Shown piece after piece: positions 15,667-24,743 of a stretch of DNA of 41,252 nt. The position numbers and the translations under genes were made by a program. The notes beneath the pieces are model-generated. The model did not search any database and was not told the DNA's origin. It saw nothing but the letters and a program-made list of their open reading frames with translations. The first letter of the stretch is position 1. Every line of letters starts with the position of its first letter. Source of the stretch: JAAZIN01 sp964464625 (GTDB taxonomy: Bacteria; Bacillota; Dethiobacteria; DTU022); contig CAYXKD010000013.1 in the NCBI GenBank assembly GCA_964464625.1, forward strand, positions 1 to 41,252, given 5' to 3'.

Positions 15667-17964
15667 ATGAATTTTGAAAAAAATAATTTTAGCCTTCTGC
15701 TAAAGAACATGCCTGGCGCTTATGCTCATCACCGGATTATCCTGGATAACGAGGGGGATCCCGTTGATTGTGTATTTCTTCATGTAAACCCTACCTTTGA
15801 AAATATGATCGGGTTAAAGAAGGAAAAAATTATCGGCCGGAAAGCAACAGAAATAATTACAAAGCTCGATCTTTACCGGCGGGGTATGCTAAAGAATTTT
15901 GGCAAGATTGCCCTGACCGGTGGTACTCTCCGTTTCGAATATCACTCAAAAAAGCTTAACCGTGATTATGATATTACTGCCTACGGGATAGAAGAGCTGC
16001 AATTTGCCCTTATCATCCAGGACACAACCGCAAGAAAGAGAAAAACATATAAGAGATCGCACATGCCAGCGGGTGAAAAGCGCATCGATGCCATTCTCTC
16101 CGAAACTCCCGGGGTATTCTATACTTGCGAGATGATCGATGGGAAAAAGGTATTCACCTATGTCAACAATAATGTGGTAAATGTGCTGGGGTTCAGGCCC
16201 GAAGAAATAATTGGTGCACCGGAATTCTGGAGCAGCCGCATCCATCCTGAAGATGTTGTGCAGCTAAAGGCTGTGCAGGAGAGCGTGGAAAATGATCAAC
16301 CCCTTCACCTTGAATACCGCTTCAAATCCAAAACAGGCGAATACTGCTGGCTGCACGAAGTACACAAAGTTGTTACCAACATATCAGGAGAAAAAACAAC
16401 CTATGCTGTCTGCTGGGATATCACGGAGCGCAAGCATGCTAAGCAGTTGATAGAGGCAAGGGTTAAGCTATTATCATTTTCCTACGGTCGCCCCATGGGT
16501 GAAGTGCTGCAAAGAGCTTTGGATAAATTGTGCAAAACCGTTAGCAGCCCCCTGGGGTTTTATCATTTTGTAAGTGACGATGAAAAAATAGTTACCGTAA
16601 AAACCTGGTCACTTGATGTTGTTGAATGTTACCTGGGCGGAGATAACCTGAGGATGAGGTTCAATGTGGCTGCAGCCGGTGTTTGGGCCGATTGCCTGCG
16701 TGAGCGCCGCCCTGTAATCTATAATCAGTATACTTCGCTGCCCCACCGCAAAGGGCTGCCGGAGGGCCATCCTGCAATTACCCGTCTGCTGATTGTGCCG
16801 GTTATGTGGCAGGATAAAATTGTAGCTGTGGTGGGGGTGGCGAACAAGCTACAGGATTATACAGAGCAGGATGCAAAGGCAGTTTCATACCTTGCCGATG
16901 TGGCCTGGACGATAGCTAGCCGCAAGCAATCGGAAGCAAAAATTCGTTATCTCACCTTTCATGACAAGCTTACCGGACTCTACAACAGGGCTTTTATGGA
17001 AGAAGAAATAAACAGGCTTAATAGCAAAAGGCAGATGCCTGTCAGTGTTATTGTGGCAGATGTAAACGGTCTCAAACTGGTAAATGATACCTACGGACAC
17101 GGTGTAGGCGATAAAATGCTGAAGGCTGTTGCCGGAATTTTAAAAAGATCTTGCCGTCAGGAGGATATTATTGCGCGCTGGGGCGGTGATGAATTCGTTA
17201 TCCTGTTACCTCAAACTCCGCTGGCTAAAGCCCGGGAGATAGGCAAGAGGATTATGGAAAAGTGCATTGCAGTTTATATTGAAGATGTACCCATTGCCCT
17301 GGCAGTGGGTGTTGCTGTTAAAAAGGATCAAAATAGTGATTTGACGGATGCTCTAAAAAGGGCGGAAGATTCCATGTACAAACAAAAACTTTTAGATAGT
17401 AAAAGTACAAAAAGCGCTGTCCTGAACGCTCTTTTGAAGACACTCAGGGCAAAAAGCTTTGAAACAGAAGAGCATGCCTGCCGCATGCAGATGATCGCTT
17501 TGGAATTTGGCGAAAAGTTGGGGCTTCCGGATTCAGAACTGAACCGGTTGAGCCTGTTGATTACGCTGCACGATATTGGGAAAATTAATATCCCTGAGGG
17601 GATACTGACAAAAGCAGAGCCCTTGACGGAGGAAGAATGGGAAATCATGAAGAAACATCCCGAAACAGGTTTCCGGATTACCCGTTCTACGGAAGAATTC
17701 GCTCATGTAGCCGAGGATATTTTTTCCCACCATGAACACTGGGACGGATCAGGTTATCCCCGGGGATTAAAGGGAGAGAAGATACCTTTTTTGGCCCGCA
17801 TTACTGCAATTATTGATGCTTACGAGGTTATGACGAATGGAAGACCCTACAAAAAGAAATTCTCCAAGGAAGAAGCCGTTGCAGAGATTATAAAGCACTC
17901 AGGCACACATTTTGACCCGGAATTGGCGAAACTATTTGTGAAAAAAATTGTTGAAAACCGCTGA
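15667..17964 (+). CDS. PAS-PAS-GAF-GGDEF-HD-GYP cyclic-di-GMP protein
   Basis: About 765 residues and soluble. Domains: PAS (5-120), PAS_3 (138-255), GAF (275-420), GGDEF (425-575) and HD-GYP (590-760). The cyclase motif is intact (WGGDEF, about 504-509; DVNGLKLVND before it). The phosphodiesterase motif is also intact (LHDIGK about 634-639, then HHEHWDGSGYPRG). The protein could therefore make and break cyclic-di-GMP, with the sensor domains choosing. The first PAS is homologous to the first PAS of the SpoIIE/RsbW fusion (LLKNMPGAYAHHR against LLENLPDAFAYHK). The frame is open to a TTG at 15631, but the ATG at 15667 matches the start of the paralogous PAS protein; neither has a strong ribosome binding site. 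Confidence 0.9.
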   Translation: MNFEKNNFSLLLKNMPGAYAHHRIILDNEGDPVDCVFLHVNPTFENMIGLKKEKIIGRKATEIITKLDLYRRGMLKNFGKIALTGGTLRFEYHSKKLNRDYDITAYGIEELQFALIIQDTTARKRKTYKRSHMPAGEKRIDAILSETPGVFYTCEMIDGKKVFTYVNNNVVNVLGFRPEEIIGAPEFWSSRIHPEDVVQLKAVQESVENDQPLHLEYRFKSKTGEYCWLHEVHKVVTNISGEKTTYAVCWDITERKHAKQLIEARVKLLSFSYGRPMGEVLQRALDKLCKTVSSPLGFYHFVSDDEKIVTVKTWSLDVVECYLGGDNLRMRFNVAAAGVWADCLRERRPVIYNQYTSLPHRKGLPEGHPAITRLLIVPVMWQDKIVAVVGVANKLQDYTEQDAKAVSYLADVAWTIASRKQSEAKIRYLTFHDKLTGLYNRAFMEEEINRLNSKRQMPVSVIVADVNGLKLVNDTYGHGVGDKMLKAVAGILKRSCRQEDIIARWGGDEFVILLPQTPLAKAREIGKRIMEKCIAVYIEDVPIALAVGVAVKKDQNSDLTDALKRAEDSMYKQKLLDSKSTKSAVLNALLKTLRAKSFETEEHACRMQMIALEFGEKLGLPDSELNRLSLLITLHDIGKINIPEGILTKAEPLTEEEWEIMKKHPETGFRITRSTEEFAHVAEDIFSHHEHWDGSGYPRGLKGEKIPFLARITAIIDAYEVMTNGRPYKKKFSKEEAVAEIIKHSGTHFDPELAKLFVKKIVENR

Positions 17965-18147
17965 TAATTCACTACAGCCCTGGTGATATCAAGGGCGCCA
18001 CCAATACTCTTGCCGCTAAGTGTCGTGAGAAGAGGCTGACCGCTTTTTCGGTGGAAGCATTTTTTACTCCAGCGCACGATAAAGGTGCTGCCGGCGCTCT
18101 CAAATTGCTTTCCCTCTCCTAGAAAGCCCCACACCGTTAACTGTAAA

Positions 18148-18176
18148 CTTACATCAGGTTAAGACACCGGTGTAAG
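18148..18176. repeat. Palindromes upstream of the helicase gene
   Basis: CTTACA at 18148-18153 and TGTAAG at 18171-18176 form an inverted repeat. The second arm overlaps a perfect 10-base palindrome ACACCGGTGT at 18164-18173. It lies about 75 bases before the UvrD-type gene, in a 285-base gap with no other supported feature. This may be an operator. Confidence 0.35.
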
Positions 18177-18249
18177 TAATTCTCCCTTGAGTCTGGAGCG
18201 GGAGTATGCTTTACTTATGTAAGAAGAAACCGCTACTGGAGGATTGATT

Positions 18250-20283
18250 GTGAAAAATGTTGAAAATGGTCTGCCGCTCACAGGGGATGAAAGGGTGGTG
18301 GAAGCCTGGCTGGATCAACTGCACCATGAATTGAACGCTCCTCAGTTCAGGTTTGTCACTGCAGTAGACGATGTCATTCTGGGCCTGGCTGGCCCGGGAT
18401 CGGGGAAAACCCGCGCTCTCGTCTATCGCGCCGCCCACCTGATCAAGAGCGGCACTCCGCCGCAGCGGATTCTTTTGCTCACCTTTACGAACAAGGCTGC
18501 CGAGGAGATGAGGGAGCGCCTGGGTGCGTTGCTTGGTTCCTGGCCTGGCGGGCTTTGGGCGGGCACTTTTCACAGCATTGGGGCGCGAATCCTGCGCCGG
18601 CATGCCCCAATGGTGCGGCGGCGGAGCAACTTCACCATACTTGATGGAGACGATAGCCGCAGCATCTTCAAGCAGCTGCTTGCCACCCTCTCTCATGCTC
18701 TTGATGAGGAAGAACGCCGTCTCCTTCTCAAGCGAGGCCTGCTGGGCAGGATAATCAGCAGAGCGCGCAATTCTGAACTTACTATCGCCGAAGTGATTGA
18801 GGATGAATATACCTTTGGGCTGGACTATGTGCCACTGGTGGAGAAAGTTGCGCTGCTCTACGAACAAAGAAAGGAAGAAAGCAATGCCCTGGACTTTGAC
18901 GATCTTCTTCTGAGATGGCTTGAACTTTTTCAGGAACACCCCGCGGTAAAAGATCAATACCTGGAGCGTTTTGCTCACATCCTTGTTGATGAATTTCAGG
19001 ATACAAATATTATCCAGGCCCGCCTGGTGGATCACTTTGCCGGCGCCGCTTCTCTTTGCGCTGTCGGTGATGATGCTCAGTCCATCTATGCCTTTCGCTT
19101 TGCCCATGTGGGCAATATTCTTTCATTTCCCGAGAAATATCCTCAGGCTCTTGTTGTGCCCATGGAACAAAATTACCGGAGCACCCCCGAGATTGTGACC
19201 CTGGCCAACGCTTCCATAGCCTTTAACCGGGTGCAACTGCCGAAGAAACTTTTTTCGCAAAGCCCCTCCGGCGAGAAGCCGGTGGTTATCGGCGCCAGAA
19301 CTGCCAGGGATGAGGCCTCCTTTATAGTGGGTCAAATCGATGATCTTTACGGCAGGGGGCTCCCTTTGAAGGAGATGGCTGTGCTTTACCGCAGCGCTTT
19401 TCTCTCCACGGAGCTGGAGCTTTTGCTGGCGCCGCGGGGGATCCCCTACCACACCTTTGGCGGCGTGAAATTCCTGGAAAAAAGCCATGTCAAGGATATC
19501 CTTGCCTATCTGAAAGTGATCTACAACCCCGCTGATGCTGAAGCCTGGCGCCGCCTGGTGCTGCTGCAGCCCGGCCTTGGGCCGGCCACATTCCATCGCC
19601 TCTGGAGCGAACTGAAAGGGAACGGTGACCCCCTGGATGCCGCCATTTCAGGCAAACATTCGCCTGCCCGGGGTAAGGAAGGGTGGGATTTGCTCTGCCG
19701 GGTGCTGGAGGAGCTGCGCTCTCGCGCTGTTTCTGTCGAGAGGGAAGGTGCTAAAGATGGAGCAGGCGTTGCTTCTCTCATTGCCCTGGCAATGGAAGGA
19801 AGCTATGAGCAGATTTTGCAAAAAAAATACCCCGATCAGTATGATGAAAGATTGAGGGGAATAAATCGCCTCGCTGACAATTCAGCGCGTTACAGGTCGC
19901 TGGGCGATTTTCTGGAGTCGCTCACACTGGAGGAATCCCTTTTTACCGATGCAAACGCCCCCGGGCGGGCCGGCGGTGACCGCCTTACCCTCTCAACCAT
20001 TCACAGCGCCAAGGGGAAGGAATGGGATGCAGTCTTCGTTATCGGTCTGAACGAGGGCAGCTTTCCCAGCCGCCATGCCGAAAACCGGGATCTGGCTGAA
20101 GAGCGCCGCCTCTTCTACGTGGCGGTGACAAGAGCGCGGCGCTATCTATACCTGAGCACCTACTGGGAGGAGCGTCGCAGCTGGGGACAGTCAGCTGGAG
20201 CACCTTCTGTCTTTTTGAGGGAGCTGCCGAGGGAGTGTTTTACAGCCACTGAGGTTGAACAAACTGGGTTTGATGATTTTTAG
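18250..20283 (+). CDS. UvrD/PcrA-type superfamily 1 DNA helicase
   Basis: A 677-residue 3'-5' helicase of the UvrD/Rep/PcrA family, acting in repair and replication-fork clearance. All motifs are present: I GPGSGKTRAL, Ia TFTNKAAEEMRERL, II VDEFQDTN, III GDDAQSIYAFR, IV EQNYRSTPEI, V LSTIHSAKGKEWD and VI FYVAVTRARR. It is 40-60 residues shorter than classical PcrA and lacks the basic, Tudor-like C-terminal end, so it may be a paralogue rather than the main PcrA. TTG at 18244 is only one base from GGAGG; GTG at 18250 has a 7-base spacer and is chosen. The gene appears to be single. A decayed copy of part of it lies at 11030-11103. Confidence 0.93.
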   Translation: MKNVENGLPLTGDERVVEAWLDQLHHELNAPQFRFVTAVDDVILGLAGPGSGKTRALVYRAAHLIKSGTPPQRILLLTFTNKAAEEMRERLGALLGSWPGGLWAGTFHSIGARILRRHAPMVRRRSNFTILDGDDSRSIFKQLLATLSHALDEEERRLLLKRGLLGRIISRARNSELTIAEVIEDEYTFGLDYVPLVEKVALLYEQRKEESNALDFDDLLLRWLELFQEHPAVKDQYLERFAHILVDEFQDTNIIQARLVDHFAGAASLCAVGDDAQSIYAFRFAHVGNILSFPEKYPQALVVPMEQNYRSTPEIVTLANASIAFNRVQLPKKLFSQSPSGEKPVVIGARTARDEASFIVGQIDDLYGRGLPLKEMAVLYRSAFLSTELELLLAPRGIPYHTFGGVKFLEKSHVKDILAYLKVIYNPADAEAWRRLVLLQPGLGPATFHRLWSELKGNGDPLDAAISGKHSPARGKEGWDLLCRVLEELRSRAVSVEREGAKDGAGVASLIALAMEGSYEQILQKKYPDQYDERLRGINRLADNSARYRSLGDFLESLTLEESLFTDANAPGRAGGDRLTLSTIHSAKGKEWDAVFVIGLNEGSFPSRHAENRDLAEERRLFYVAVTRARRYLYLSTYWEERRSWGQSAGAPSVFLRELPRECFTATEVEQTGFDDF

Positions 20284-20351
20284 AATTATAGACAGGTAGT
20301 TGCGGGGATCCTAACACGGGCGCTTCTTAAAGTGCAAGAAATGTGGGTAAT

Positions 20352-20507
20352 ATGAGTAATGGTGCTGCTGTCGCAGCGGTTAAAGCCCAGGTGATCAAAG
20401 TATCTACATCCCCCGGTAGCGCCGGGTTTGCCGTGCTCCGGGAATTGCCGTTCCCCCGGCAGAAGTTTGCAGGGCCAGAAAAAATGTTCTTTAAGTGTTC
20501 CCGGTAG
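20352..20507 (+). CDS. Possible 51-residue protein
   Basis: An ATG-started frame in the 260-base gap between the helicase and the MetE-like gene. Its N-terminus is Ala/Val-rich (MSNGAAVAAVKAQVIKVS) and resembles the opening of small conserved Clostridial proteins, but the remainder is basic and unrecognised. The ribosome binding site is weak (GTGGG). It stops 3 bases before another in-frame ATG (20511) of the next gene. It could be a true small gene, a truncated one or chance. Confidence 0.3.
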   Translation: MSNGAAVAAVKAQVIKVSTSPGSAGFAVLRELPFPRQKFAGPEKMFFKCSR

Positions 20508-20543
20508 CAGATGAGGAATAATAATGATCATTATGAGGGGTTG

Positions 20544-21608
20544 ATGAAAGTGCCGCCAAATAATTTGCACGGGCTGGCCACGGGGATAGGCAGTATGCCC
20601 TTTACCGATCCTGGTGATGCTTTGGATCTGGTCTTTAGCTCTTTCAAGGAGATTCCCCACTGGCCGCAGCTGCCCCGGCGCGGTGAAGCGGAGGGGCTTG
20701 TTCAACAGTACCTGGCCCCTCTTTTAAAAGGTGGCCTGGCAGCTTTTCGCCCAAACGGAACTCCCTATTTTTGCACTGACGATCCTTTGTGGGAGCGGCG
20801 CTGTCTCGAATATTATGAACTGCTCCTGGCCGAAGAAAGCGCCGGCGAAAGCGCTGAATTCGCTTTTGCCGCCGACAGTGCCAGAGGTTTCTATGCTTTT
20901 CTGGAGCGCTGCGCAGGTTCTTCTTCCGGCGCCTCCTATATCAAGGGGCAGCTCACCGGCCCCCTTACCGCCGGTTTCAGGATTACTGACGCTGCCGGCA
21001 AGCCCTCCTTCTATGATCCTTCCCTGAGGGAAATTATTGTAAAAACCCTGGCTGCTGCAGCCCGCTGGCAGGTAAGGCAGCTCCAGGCAGTGGGCCTTCC
21101 GGCAATCATCTTTGTCGATGATCCTGCTCTCTATAATTATGGCAGCTCCACGGCGGTGGCGCTAGGGCGCCGGGAGATAGAAGCCTCCCTGGAGGAAATT
21201 TTTACAGCCATAGGCTCTGCCGGGGGGATTACCGGGTTGCACAGCTGTGCCGGAAACGACTGGTCACTGCTGATGGGACTGCCTCTTGATATCATCAGCT
21301 TTGATGCCTATGAATACTTTTCGTCGCTGCTTGTTTACACAGCACACCTCGATTCTTTTTTCGCCCGCGGGGGCACCCTGGCCTGGGGGATTGTTCCCAC
21401 TTCTGAGAAAGTGCTGCAGGAAGATCTTTCCTCGCTGCAACTCCTTTTGCAAACAGAGATGGAGACACTGGTGAAACAGGGCGCCGGCGAGGCCTATGTC
21501 CGGAGCCGCTGCCTCATCACACCCTCCTGTGGGACAGGGACTTTATCTGAAGAACTTGCAGAGAGGATCTACCGCCTCACTGCATCTCTTGCGGAAAGAT
21601 TTTTTTAA
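20544..21608 (+). CDS. Core-MetE-like methyltransferase (UROD/MetE superfamily)
   Basis: A 354-residue TIM-barrel protein resembling the catalytic half of cobalamin-independent methionine synthase, at less than half the length of full MetE. A zinc site is visible: H233 and C235 in LHSCAGND, and C329 in ITPSCGTG. Other family blocks are YIKGQLTGPLTAG and IIFVDDPAL. Such short 'core-MetE' proteins in anaerobes are thought to move methyl groups from corrinoid or other donors to a thiol; the substrate here is unknown. ATG at 20511 is in frame but has no ribosome binding site; the ATG at 20544 follows GAGGGG. The M42 peptidase genes begin 14 bases after it, probably in one operon. Confidence 0.8.
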   Translation: MKVPPNNLHGLATGIGSMPFTDPGDALDLVFSSFKEIPHWPQLPRRGEAEGLVQQYLAPLLKGGLAAFRPNGTPYFCTDDPLWERRCLEYYELLLAEESAGESAEFAFAADSARGFYAFLERCAGSSSGASYIKGQLTGPLTAGFRITDAAGKPSFYDPSLREIIVKTLAAAARWQVRQLQAVGLPAIIFVDDPALYNYGSSTAVALGRREIEASLEEIFTAIGSAGGITGLHSCAGNDWSLLMGLPLDIISFDAYEYFSSLLVYTAHLDSFFARGGTLAWGIVPTSEKVLQEDLSSLQLLLQTEMETLVKQGAGEAYVRSRCLITPSCGTGTLSEELAERIYRLTASLAERFF

Positions 21609-21622
21609 AGGGAGCTGGCTTG

Positions 21623-22693
21623 ATGAAAGAAGAAGAAATAAAAGAGATGACCATGGAGCTCTCCCGCGCTGTGGGGATATCGGGGGGCGAAGAGGGCGCC
21701 GCTGCGGTAGTTTCCCACTACCTGGAGCGCTATACAGACCGCATGTGGCGTGATAGCCTGGGCAACCTCATTGCTTGTAAGGAGGGGGATGACCCCGGCG
21801 GGGAACCCTTCTCCCTGGCTCTGGTGGCCCATATGGATGAGATCGGGGGGATGGTTACAAAGATAGAAAAGGGCGGTGCGCTGCGTTTTACCGCTATTGG
21901 CGGGATTGATCCCCGCATTTTGCCCGGCCAGCCCGTTGAGGTTCACGGCAGGACCCTTGTGAAAGGTGTTGTGGGCGCCAGGCCGCCGCACCTGCTAACG
22001 GATAAAGAGCGCCGGGATGTGTCGAAAATAGAGGATCTTTTTGTTGATATAGGAATGAAGAAAGATGAAGCGGAAAAAGTGGTGCGCATCGGCGATCTCC
22101 TTTCCTTTGATGCACCGCCTCTGGAGATGACTGCCGGCAAATGTCTTGCTGGAAAGTCTCTGGACGACCGCGCCGGTGTGGCTGCGCTGGTGATCTGCGC
22201 CGCAGAGCTTGCTGCTGTTCGCCACCGCGCCACCATCTATTTCGTGGCCAGTGTTCAGGAAGAGGTGGGGTTGCGCGGCGCCACCACCGCCGCTTTTGGC
22301 CTTCTTCCCGATCTGGCTGTGGCTGTTGATGTGACTTTCGGGGAGTCCCCCGGGCTGACTCCCCCTGATGTGTTTGAGATTGGCGGGGGGCCGGTTATTT
22401 CCTTTGGGCCCAACTATCACCCCGCTTTAACGGCCCGCCTTGAGGAGGTGGCCCGCCGCGATCGCTTTGCCGTACAACGGGAAGCCGATCCCGGATCTTC
22501 CGGCACCGATGCCTGGGCCATACAGGTCACGCGGGAGGGAATCCCCTGTGCACTTCTTTCCATACCGCTGCGCTATATGCACACCACTGTGGAGCTGCTC
22601 AACCTGGATGACCTGAACAATACCGGGCGGCTGCTGGTCTCTTTCACCCGCAGTCTTGATCGCCCCTTTGTGGAGGGATTATCATGTTTCTAG
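21623..22693 (+). CDS. M42-family metallopeptidase, copy 1
   Basis: A 356-residue member of the M42 (glutamyl aminopeptidase/endoglucanase-like, FrvX) family. These are cytoplasmic, self-compartmentalising dodecamers that trim peptides with two Zn or Co ions. The set of catalytic blocks is complete: HMDEIG, KSLDDRAG, VQEEVGLRGA, VDVTFGESPG and RYMHTTVE. Of two possible starts, ATG at 21623 has AAAGGGAG 8 bases upstream. It overlaps the next copy by 10 bases. The family also includes deblocking aminopeptidases, so substrate specificity cannot be given. Confidence 0.92.
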   Translation: MKEEEIKEMTMELSRAVGISGGEEGAAAVVSHYLERYTDRMWRDSLGNLIACKEGDDPGGEPFSLALVAHMDEIGGMVTKIEKGGALRFTAIGGIDPRILPGQPVEVHGRTLVKGVVGARPPHLLTDKERRDVSKIEDLFVDIGMKKDEAEKVVRIGDLLSFDAPPLEMTAGKCLAGKSLDDRAGVAALVICAAELAAVRHRATIYFVASVQEEVGLRGATTAAFGLLPDLAVAVDVTFGESPGLTPPDVFEIGGGPVISFGPNYHPALTARLEEVARRDRFAVQREADPGSSGTDAWAIQVTREGIPCALLSIPLRYMHTTVELLNLDDLNNTGRLLVSFTRSLDRPFVEGLSCF

Positions 22694-23694
22694 AAAAACT
22701 GTCCAACCTGCCCGGTGTTTCCGGCAGCGAAAAAGCGGTCCGCCAGGCGATCATCGAAGAGCTGCGGGGCCATCCGCTGGAGTGGCAAACCGACACGATG
22801 GGCAACCTGCTGGTGCGTAAAAAGGGGAACTCTTCACGCTCCCGCAGGATCATGCTTGCCGCCCACATGGACGAGGTGGGCCTTATGGTTGCCTCCATCG
22901 AGAAGAGCGGCCATCTCAGATTTCGCCCTGTGGGCGGCATCGACAGCCGGGTTCTTGTTTCCAAAAGGGTGCGCGTGGGCAATGAGGGTATTCCCGGGGT
23001 GATCGGCTCCAAGGCGATTCACCTGCAGAAGCGCGAGGAATGGCAGAAACCCTTTGAACTGGATCAGCTCTATATCGATATCGGGGCGCGGAACAGGGAG
23101 GAGGCGGAAAAATATGTGCAGATCGGCGCTTACGGTTCTTTTGATACGGAATGCATCTCTTTTGGTGAGGGATGTTTGCGAGGGAAAGCTTTTGATGATC
23201 GCGCAGGCTGCGCCGTGCTTCTGGAGCTGCTGCTGGAAAAAGACAGCCCGGGATTTGACGCCGCCTTTACCGTCCAGGAGGAGGTGGGCTTGCGGGGGGC
23301 GCGGGTGGCCGCCTACACTCTCAGACCGGAGCTTGCCCTGGCTGTCGAAGCTACCTCCGCCGCTGACACACCCGATGTCCCGGATGAGCGCAGCACTACC
23401 GTACTGGGTTCGGGGCCGGCTATCAGCTTCATGGACCGGAGCATTATCATTGACAGGGAGATTTTTCAAAGCCTTATCGCGGCGGGCGAGAAAGCAGGAG
23501 TCCCCTTTCAGTTGCGCCGTTTTACCGGCGGCGGCACCGATGCCGGCGCCATCGCTCTCAGCAGGGAAGGGGTCAGGGCCGGCGTGGTGGCCCTACCCTG
23601 CCGCTACATCCATTCGCCCTGCTGCGTGCTCAAAAAAAGCGATTTCGAGCATACCGTCACCCTTGTGCGGTCCTGGCTCGAAGCAGCTGCTTGA
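22684..23694 (+). CDS. M42-family metallopeptidase, copy 2
   Basis: A 336-residue M42 peptidase overlapping the end of copy 1, with GGAGGG just upstream of the ATG. The blocks are HMDEVG, KAFDDRAG, VQEEVGLRGA and RYIHSP. It differs in VEATSAADTP, where the usual aspartate metal ligand is glutamate, a variation seen in some family members. This may change metal choice or specificity. It probably forms homo- or hetero-oligomers with its two neighbours (inference). Confidence 0.92.
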   Translation: MFLEKLSNLPGVSGSEKAVRQAIIEELRGHPLEWQTDTMGNLLVRKKGNSSRSRRIMLAAHMDEVGLMVASIEKSGHLRFRPVGGIDSRVLVSKRVRVGNEGIPGVIGSKAIHLQKREEWQKPFELDQLYIDIGARNREEAEKYVQIGAYGSFDTECISFGEGCLRGKAFDDRAGCAVLLELLLEKDSPGFDAAFTVQEEVGLRGARVAAYTLRPELALAVEATSAADTPDVPDERSTTVLGSGPAISFMDRSIIIDREIFQSLIAAGEKAGVPFQLRRFTGGGTDAGAIALSREGVRAGVVALPCRYIHSPCCVLKKSDFEHTVTLVRSWLEAAA

Positions 23695-23726
23695 AAAACG
23701 TATGATTAAGGTGGCGATACTGCAAG

Positions 23727-24743
23727 ATGAAAACATTGATCAAAGAGCTTGTTGAGGCATACGGCCCTTCCGGCGAGGAGGCAGCAGTTAGAAATATCAT
23801 TGAAGGAAAAGTTAAGGAGAGTGTTGACCGCACCTTTACTGACAGTATGGGCAATCTCTTCGCCTTGCGGGAGGGACCGGCGCCGCTTCTAATGTTCTCT
23901 GCGCACATGGATGAGATCGGGGTCATCGTTACCCATATCGATGACAACGGCTTTTTGCGCATTGCTCCCATAGGCGGCGTCGCGCCTCACTTGCTGGTGG
24001 GACAGCGTCTGCGCTTCAAAGAGGGCGTTGTAGGGACTGTTTACCATGAGAAGCTCAAGGGAGGGCTGAAAGAGCTGGATTGGAGGAAGCTCTATCTCGA
24101 TATCGGCGCCGCTGGAGGGACTGCGGCGAAGGAGGGTGTCCGCATCGGTGATATGGCTTGCCTGCATCAGCCTTTCCTTGATCTGGGGGATCGCTACATG
24201 GCCAAGGCGATGGATGATCGCATCGGCTGCGCTGTCCTTGTGGAGGTGATCCGCAGGTTGCCCCCCTCTCTGCCGCAGGGGGCCTGCTTTCTCTTCTCAG
24301 TGCAGGAGGAGGTGGGGCTGCGCGGGGCCACCACTGCTGCTTACCGGATCCAGCCCGGCTACGGTTTTGCCGTTGATGTAACCTCCGTTGGCGACACCCC
24401 TGAAGCGCCGCTCATGGCGGTGAGCCTGGGTAAAGGGCCGGCCATCAAAGTAAAAGACAGGTCAATTATCTGCCATCCCAGGGTGCGCAATCTCATGGTC
24501 GAAACAGCAGAGAAAAACAAGATTCCCTACCAGCTTGAGGTGATGGAGCGCGGGGGTACTGATGCCGGGGCGATTCATCTTTCCCGGGAAGGAGTTCCTT
24601 CAGGTGCCCTATCCATACCCTGCCGCTATGTCCATACTCCCTCGGAAATGGTTGATGCCGGCGATGTAGCTCATGCTGTGGACCTTATTGAAGCCCTCGT
24701 TACACTGGCCTGGCCGCCTGGGGATTCCGCTTCCGGCGTTTAA
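23727..24743 (+). CDS. M42-family metallopeptidase, copy 3
   Basis: A 338-residue M42 peptidase. Predicted metal ligands are H60, D163, E195, D217 and H303; predicted catalytic residues are D62 and E194, in the blocks HMDEIG, KAMDDRIG, VQEEVGLRG, VDVTSVGDTP and RYVHTP. The ATG at 23727 lies about 10 bases after AAGGTGG, and the gene is 32 bases from copy 2. It is the last gene of the core-MetE/M42 operon. A weak hairpin (GCCTG at 24873-24877, CAGGC at 24885-24889) lies about 130 bases downstream. Confidence 0.92.
   Translation: MKTLIKELVEAYGPSGEEAAVRNIIEGKVKESVDRTFTDSMGNLFALREGPAPLLMFSAHMDEIGVIVTHIDDNGFLRIAPIGGVAPHLLVGQRLRFKEGVVGTVYHEKLKGGLKELDWRKLYLDIGAAGGTAAKEGVRIGDMACLHQPFLDLGDRYMAKAMDDRIGCAVLVEVIRRLPPSLPQGACFLFSVQEEVGLRGATTAAYRIQPGYGFAVDVTSVGDTPEAPLMAVSLGKGPAIKVKDRSIICHPRVRNLMVETAEKNKIPYQLEVMERGGTDAGAIHLSREGVPSGALSIPCRYVHTPSEMVDAGDVAHAVDLIEALVTLAWPPGDSASGV

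Noticed and set aside
17847..18134. A 95-codon minus-strand frame after the GGDEF/HD-GYP gene
   Set aside because: Half of it is antisense to that gene, and I see no start signal or known motif.
18211..19107. A 298-codon minus-strand frame
   Set aside because: Antisense to the UvrD-type helicase, whose motifs are all intact; composition is that of a reverse-complement shadow.
20284..20543. Possible cobalamin or SAM riboswitch before the MetE-like gene
   Set aside because: I looked for the conserved B12-box and S-box sequences expected before methionine-related genes and did not find them.
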